Assembly (NCBI GenBank): GCA_964490845.1
Contig: CAZBED010000001.1
Coordinates: 310,001-374,000 of the forward strand
DNA length: 64,000 nt
Reading direction: 5' to 3'
DNA from: JADJSS01 sp964490845
GTDB taxonomy: Bacteria; Bacteroidota; Bacteroidia; Chitinophagales; JADIYW01
The notes beneath the pieces were generated by a model, which saw nothing but the letters and a program-made list of their open reading frames with translations, was not told the DNA's origin and did not search any database. Each line of letters opens with the position of its first letter. The first letter of the stretch is position 1. The position numbers and the translations under genes were made by a program. Below, one piece after another: positions 59,674 to 64,000 of this stretch.

Positions 59674-62600
59674 TCATCTAAATACCTGCATAGGCACCTG
59701 TTGGGTCGGGTCGATGTTAGCGCTCTGCACCAAACCCGGAAATGCGGCGTACAGTTCTTTTTTAAAAGATTCATCTTTATACATCACTGCTAACATATCC
59801 ATCCGCTTGACCAGATCCTCCGCTGATTTCTTATCATTGGCATACAAGGCTGCAAAATCGTTGTTCGGCAAATTGTAAAAACGGAGGCAATCTTTCAAAT
59901 CTTTGATAAATAATTCCCTCACCGGTTTAGATTTCTCTCCCGCATCTGCACGATAATATAAATCAATCCACTGTACGCTCAGGATATTGAAAAATTTATT
60001 GTTTGGAGAATAATATGGAGCATTCACATATTGAAATTCTTTTCTGACTTTTTCCAGCACATCCAGTGCTTCTTTCTTCCTGTTATTTTTTACAAGGTCA
60101 TCCGCAATTCCGAAATGAACACTTTTCAGGGTATTTAAGATACGGGCGGAATTTTCATCTACAAACATTTCTCTTTCTCCTAATCCTCCGTATTTATATT
60201 TATGCATGACCAGGTCATAATTTTTATCGGTATTCATGGCAAAGTATCCACGCTGATTCTCGTCAAACCGGCATGGCACCAGACGCAGGATTTCACCTTC
60301 CTGTATCAGATATTTACTTAATCCGTTATAATAGGTGTCTTCTACTGTATTCGCAAAACAGATAGGGCGGCTCCAGTCGGCTGCGGCTACCATAGCGAGT
60401 ACGGCCAGATCATATTTTATGATTCTGTTTTTTCCCAAATCCCACACGATTTCATCCACTATCTTGTCATTATACTTATCCGGAACCGCGCCGAACTTCT
60501 CCACAGCGGCTCTGTCCACTTTCAATTTCAGCTTCGTGGTAGGCAGGTAATTGACGGTTTCGCCACGCTGTGTTTGCGCTTTAAACTGTGGGTCATCGCT
60601 CAATACAAACGTCATGATATTCTTGATATCATAGTACTGATTAGGATCAGCAAATCCGGATTGGTCATTATACTGAATTACATCTCTGGTATTTCCTCTG
60701 TATTTATCTTCCGTAAAGTCCTTATGAAATGGAATTGGCCCTGATTTATTGGCTGCCCTGTGCAGGAAATCGATATACCAATCCACTCCCAGTAAACTCA
60801 GGTTCACAATCCGTACATCCGTACGAATCCCCTCTACCTCCTGCGCATACCACAGCGGATAAGTATCGTTATCCCCCTGCGTAAACAAGATGGCATTTGG
60901 CGGGCAACTTACCAGATAATCAGAGGCAAAATCGCGTGCCATGTATCGTCCATGCCTGTTGTGATCATCCCATCCTTGTTTTGCCATTATATAGGGTACA
61001 AAAAGAAACAGAATAGTTGTTGCCAGCGCAATCGGCATTCCCGGTATTTTTTTGCTCTTGAGAAAATCAAATACCGCTGCGACAGCCAATCCGATATAGA
61101 TGCAGAACGCAAAGAAAGAACCCACCAGTGCATAATCGCGCTCGCGGGGTTCACGAGGCGGCTGATTGGTATAGACTATCAATGCAATTCCCGTAACGAC
61201 AAACAATAATCCGAATATGATAAAGTAGTCGTTGCTTTTTCTGTACATGTATACCAGGCCAATAATACCCAGCAGCAACGGTAACAGATAAAACTTGTTT
61301 CTGGCTTTCTGATTCAGTATCTGCTGAGGCAGTCCTTCCTGACTGCCGAGGTGCATATTATCAATAAATCCGATACCGGTAAGCCAGTCACCATTCATTT
61401 TTTCATTTCCGGGCGTACCCTGATAATCATCCTGCCTTCCGCCGAAATTCCACATAAAATAACGCCAGTACATATACCGCATCTGATAATGGAAGAAATA
61501 TTTCAGGTTGTCACCAAATGTAGGCTTTCCCTGAAACCCTGTCCAGTACTGATACAACGCGGATGCACTTTCTCCATCATTGGTTGGCCCCATACGCGGA
61601 AAAAACATTTCATCTTCGGGATTATAGGTATAGGCGATTTTCTCCCCTTTTACCTCATATCTTTTTGTCTTTTTATCCTGATAATAGTCTTTGCCTGTGG
61701 TTTCATAACCGGTAGGCTGCGCATCAAATAAAGGCCCTTTGACTAAGGCGCGGGAGCCGTATTGTTCACGGTTTAAATAGGATAACAAACTGAAAGCATC
61801 TTTCGGGTTGTTCATATTGATAGGCGGATTTGCCGCCGCGCGTATCGGAACCATCACATAGGAGGAGAACCCGATAAAAATGACCAGAAAACATACAACA
61901 AACAACTGCAGATCGGCATGCTGAATCTTGTGCGCGTAGTAGATTAAGAAGATGAATACGGAAAAAAGCAACACCCAGAAGAAAATAAATCCGATATTAA
62001 ACGGCAATCCGATACCGTTCACAAAGAAATATTCCACAGCACCCGCCATCTTAATGGCAATCTGGATGACGCCGATTTGTACCATACCCAACAAAACAAA
62101 GCCAATTATAAAGGCAACAATAAAGCCTGGTGTGGTATGTTTGAATTTCTTAAAATAGTAAACAATAACGGCAACAGGTATCACCAGCAAGGATAATAAG
62201 TGTACCCCGATAGAAACACCTATCATAAATGCTCCGAAAACCAGCCAGCGGTTGCCATGCGGTTCATCTGCCTCTTCATTCCATTTCATGACCGCCCAAA
62301 GCACGATAGAGATGAAAAACAAGGATGAAGCATACACCTCTCCTTCAACTGCTGAAAACCACATCGTATCTGAAAATGATGCAGCCAATGCACCTACGGC
62401 ACCGGCACCCATGATGGCAATGGTAGTATCCAGCCCAATTTGCTCTCCTTTTTTAACCAATAATTCTTTGGCGACCAGCGTAATGGTCCAAAACAGGAAC
62501 AGAACGGCTCCTGCGGTCATCGCCCCGGACAGGAAATTCACCATTAATGCCGGATTAGACGGGTTAAAAAGGGTAAATATCCTTCCTAAAATCATAAAAA

Positions 62601-62769
62601 AAGGAGCTCCCGGAGGGTGCGCCACCTGTAACTTATAGACACAGGATATAAATTCCCCGCAATCCCATAAACTACCTGCTGATTCTAAAGTGGACGTGTA
62701 CTGCCAAAGTGAAATTGCAAAAACAATAAACCCAGTAATGGTGTTTATTAATTTGTATTGTTTAGTCAT
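59674..62769 (-). CDS. DUF2723 (TMEM260-like) polytopic membrane protein
   Basis: 1031 residues: an N-terminal membrane domain of about 12-14 helices with the family motif AGSLWDCGEFISCVYKLQVAHPPGAPFF (given here in part: WDCGEF and HPPGAP), then a soluble C-terminal part (~600-1031) with FTQGDNDTYPLWYAQEVEG and YDLVMHKYKYGG. DUF2723 proteins are GT-C-type enzymes related to TMEM260 protein O-mannosyltransferase, so a role in protein O-glycosylation across the inner membrane is likely. The first loop has the acidic pair DCGE expected for such enzymes. It is monocistronic, before mscL. Confidence 0.9.
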   Translation of the reverse strand: MTKQYKLINTITGFIVFAISLWQYTSTLESAGSLWDCGEFISCVYKLQVAHPPGAPFFMILGRIFTLFNPSNPALMVNFLSGAMTAGAVLFLFWTITLVAKELLVKKGEQIGLDTTIAIMGAGAVGALAASFSDTMWFSAVEGEVYASSLFFISIVLWAVMKWNEEADEPHGNRWLVFGAFMIGVSIGVHLLSLLVIPVAVIVYYFKKFKHTTPGFIVAFIIGFVLLGMVQIGVIQIAIKMAGAVEYFFVNGIGLPFNIGFIFFWVLLFSVFIFLIYYAHKIQHADLQLFVVCFLVIFIGFSSYVMVPIRAAANPPINMNNPKDAFSLLSYLNREQYGSRALVKGPLFDAQPTGYETTGKDYYQDKKTKRYEVKGEKIAYTYNPEDEMFFPRMGPTNDGESASALYQYWTGFQGKPTFGDNLKYFFHYQMRYMYWRYFMWNFGGRQDDYQGTPGNEKMNGDWLTGIGFIDNMHLGSQEGLPQQILNQKARNKFYLLPLLLGIIGLVYMYRKSNDYFIIFGLLFVVTGIALIVYTNQPPREPRERDYALVGSFFAFCIYIGLAVAAVFDFLKSKKIPGMPIALATTILFLFVPYIMAKQGWDDHNRHGRYMARDFASDYLVSCPPNAILFTQGDNDTYPLWYAQEVEGIRTDVRIVNLSLLGVDWYIDFLHRAANKSGPIPFHKDFTEDKYRGNTRDVIQYNDQSGFADPNQYYDIKNIMTFVLSDDPQFKAQTQRGETVNYLPTTKLKLKVDRAAVEKFGAVPDKYNDKIVDEIVWDLGKNRIIKYDLAVLAMVAAADWSRPICFANTVEDTYYNGLSKYLIQEGEILRLVPCRFDENQRGYFAMNTDKNYDLVMHKYKYGGLGEREMFVDENSARILNTLKSVHFGIADDLVKNNRKKEALDVLEKVRKEFQYVNAPYYSPNNKFFNILSVQWIDLYYRADAGEKSKPVRELFIKDLKDCLRFYNLPNNDFAALYANDKKSAEDLVKRMDMLAVMYKDESFKKELYAAFPGLVQSANIDPTQQVPMQVFR

Positions 62770-62974
62770 TCAACTCGATTTTGGTCAAAAATAAAAAAAA
62801 TAAGCCGTTATTGGGCTTTCACAGGATGTGAATAAATGCAAATGTTAATAAAAGAGGCCAGAAGTTGTCTGTAAATCAATGTTTTCGTTTTTAATGCTAC
62901 TCCCATACCATAAATAGTGTTGTCCGAAGATGGCCATACTGATTTTATCCTTAAACAAGTTGTAATCAGCAGGT

Positions 62975-63091
62975 TTATATGTTGCATATCATAAAAAGGA
63001 AATCATCTTGTACTTCCAAACAGAGCCATCCGTTCTTTTCTGCTTCAAAAAATGCTTTTTTGTCTTCATAAAGTTTTTTTAAAGAAACCAA
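62975..63091 (-). pseudogene. short open stretch, possible gene remnant
   Basis: Reading on the minus strand from a TTG at 63091 to a TAA at 62975-62977 gives 38 residues (LVSLKKLYEDKKAFFEAEKN..., continuing GWLCLEVQDDFLFMIC) with a protein-like composition: two helices and a strand. The frame is blocked by an in-frame stop just upstream and there is no ATG. It may be a decayed 3' end of a gene or chance. Confidence 0.25.
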
Positions 63092-63102
63092 TCCTAATAT
63101 AG

Positions 63103-63133
63103 TTTCGTTTTTTATGAAATAATCTTAACTTTG
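63103..63133 (+). promoter_or_regulatory. tRNA-Gln promoter
   Basis: TTTC (63103-63106), exactly 19 bp, then TAACTTTG (63126-63133) matches the Bacteroidota promoter TTTG-N19-TAnnTTTG in 11 of 12 defined positions or better. It ends 11 bp before the tRNA 5' end, a normal transcription-start distance. Confidence 0.65.
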
Positions 63134-63144
63134 CAATCCGAAAT

Positions 63145-63217
63145 TGGCTTATGGTGTAACTGGCAACACGTCTGATTTTGGTTCAGAAGAGTTCAGGTTC
63201 GACCCCTGATAAGCCAA
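63145..63217 (+). tRNA. tRNA-Gln (anticodon TTG)
   Basis: The acceptor stem TGGCTTA (63145-63151)/TAAGCCA (63210-63216), D-arm GGTGTAACTGGCAACAC, anticodon stem-loop TCTGA-TTTTGGT-TCAGA with anticodon TTG, and T-arm TCAGG-TTCGACC-CCTGA all fit a 73-nt cloverleaf. The discriminator base is A and CCA is not encoded. Confidence 0.93.
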
Positions 63218-63220
63218 CGG

Positions 63221-63247
63221 AGTCCCGCAGCAATGCGGGACTTTTTT
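63221..63247 (+). terminator. intrinsic terminator of tRNA-Gln
   Basis: AGTCCCGCA (63221-63229), loop GCAA, TGCGGGACT (63234-63242), then T residues to 63247. It also faces the convergent methyltransferase gene. Confidence 0.9.
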
Positions 63248-63268
63248 ATTTTTAATGAGTTCCGGAAA

Positions 63269-64000
63269 TCAGGCTGTTTTCTCAAACACATAAATCAGAC
63301 TGGAGTAGTTGCCATCCTTTTGGGCCGCCTGATTACTAATAAACCCTATAAAAATGGCTTTTACATACGCTAAAAGCCGGTGAGTTCCTTTATGCCATTC
63401 ACTGCGCATAGAAACATAATAGGCATCCAGCAACAACGGATGCTGCTCCAAAAACCGGAAATGATGCTGTTCCACTATCTGCCGGATGTTTTTTGGGGAG
63501 AAATGGTAAATATGACGCGGAACATCTATGGCATCCCAGTATTTGCCATACTTTTTCGCATCATAGCTTTCAATATTCGGAACCGCAATGATTAATTTAC
63601 CATTCGGTTTTAACCATTGATTGAAATAATCAATCTGTACGTGCAGTTCGTGTATATGTTCCAGCACATGCCAGAGTGTAATGACATCAAATTTTCCCTT
63701 TTCGATAGAAGCGGATTGCTCTGTGGAATAAGTATCCACCTTGTTGATTTGCCTGGCCACTTCGCGCGCCTGTGCTTCCGGCTCCACTCCTTCGGCTAAA
63801 ATCTGCTGTTGTTTTACATATCCCAGAAAATCGCCGGTACCGCAGCCAAAATCCAGTAAAGAGAATCCGTTTTGCTTACCGACGATACCTTGAATCAGCC
63901 CTAACTTTTTACTCTTCATATAATTACGCGCCAGGCGGTAGATGCTTTCTACCAGTCCTTTTTTGTGGCTCGTATGAGAGATATAAGTGTCATAGCTGTA
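63269..64000 (-). CDS. class I SAM-dependent methyltransferase, 5' part missing (runs off right edge)
   Basis: The minus-strand frame is open to base 64000, giving 243 visible residues; reading beyond the internal ATG at 63919 adds YSYDTYISHTSHKKGLVSEI..., typical of this family's N-terminus, so the gene starts outside the window. The core shows FSLLDFGCGTGDFLGYV (SAM motif I), GVEPEAQAREVA, FDVITLWHVLEHI (motif II) and KPNGKLIIAVPN. It resembles Methyltransf_23-type enzymes near glycan loci. The target is unknown. Confidence 0.88.
   Translation of the reverse strand, partial: YSYDTYISHTSHKKGLVESIYRLARNYMKSKKLGLIQGIVGKQNGFSLLDFGCGTGDFLGYVKQQQILAEGVEPEAQAREVARQINKVDTYSTEQSASIEKGKFDVITLWHVLEHIHELHVQIDYFNQWLKPNGKLIIAVPNIESYDAKKYGKYWDAIDVPRHIYHFSPKNIRQIVEQHHFRFLEQHPLLLDAYYVSMRSEWHKGTHRLLAYVKAIFIGFISNQAAQKDGNYSSLIYVFEKTA

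Larger units (their letters stand above)
62770..63144. other. 375-bp intergenic region between the DUF2723 gene and tRNA-Gln
   Basis: AT-rich. It contains the tRNA-Gln promoter (63103-63133) and, on the minus strand, an open stretch with coding character (see 62975-63091). Otherwise I see nothing here. Confidence 0.6.

Noticed and set aside
62975..63000. CRISPR array or repeat cluster near tRNA-Gln
   Set aside because: I looked for regularly spaced repeats here and through the window and found none.

Overview
The window is a stretch of a Bacteroidota chromosome, probably from the Chitinophagia/Sphingobacteriia side of the phylum. The evidence is a protein with a C-terminal type IX secretion (Por) sorting domain, families largely confined to this phylum (IPExxxVDY, DUF4783, DUF4476, DUF2723, GbsR-like regulator, Wzi/RemB-like barrel), the acpP-fabF-rnc block next to IPExxxVDY-pyk, promoters of the Bacteroidota type (TTTG-N19-TAnnTTTG) and near absence of Shine-Dalgarno sequences. 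Most of the window is housekeeping DNA with dense, short operons. The class-level placement is my inference.

Layout. 1-7 kb: a minus-strand run (vWA protein cut by the window edge; exported two-repeat/LecA-like protein; DoxX-peroxiredoxin fusion; hisS; lipoprotein; gpmI). 7-10.7 kb: a plus-strand run (DUF4783, nadC, exported protein, lipid kinase, SUI1-type factor, Fe-S/zinc cysteine-cluster protein). 10.7-12 kb: a GbsR/MarR-type regulator set in unusually non-coding DNA with three terminator-ended, gene-less plus-strand units, a repeated CATTYRCTCAAY motif and a perfect FNR-type palindrome; this is the most intriguing unexplained part. 12-24.6 kb: dnaE, VOC protein, DUF4476 protein, exported helical protein, secreted serine hydrolase, S4 protein, an orphan DUF262/DUF1524 (GmrSD-like) defence-type protein, acs and a GNAT-type acyltransferase.

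24.6-39.6 kb: a 13-gene minus-strand surface-glycan locus (two GT11 fucosyltransferases, two GT2, one GT9, two FkbM methyltransferases, a sugar C-methyltransferase, a GMD-like short-chain dehydratase with degenerate active site, a Wzx-type flippase, YfhO and another polytopic protein). It most likely builds and exports a methylated, fucosylated O-antigen or exopolysaccharide. 39.6-48.7 kb: ceramidase-like hydrolase, 3-oxoacid CoA-transferase (scoAB), an unrecognised protein, dprA, Wzi/RemB-like barrel, hotdog protein, DUF2147 protein, tadA. 48.8-55.9 kb: TolC plus membrane-fusion adaptor (no pump beside them), rnc-fabF-acpP, IPExxxVDY-pyk. 55.9-64 kb: a 4-hydroxybutyryl-CoA dehydratase homologue, a fatty-acid desaturase, rlmB, mscL, a DUF2723 membrane protein, tRNA-Gln(TTG) with its promoter and terminator, and a methyltransferase running off the right edge.

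Metabolically, acs, scoAB and the AbfD-type dehydratase suggest use of acetate, acetoacetate and 4-hydroxybutyrate/GABA-derived C4 acids, but they are not in one operon. I saw no CRISPR array, insertion sequence, phage, rRNA or replication origin. No complete novel multi-gene system is evident; the best leads are the regulatory island at 10.8-11.9 kb, the degenerate GMD-like enzyme, the AbfD homologue and the orphan DUF262 protein.
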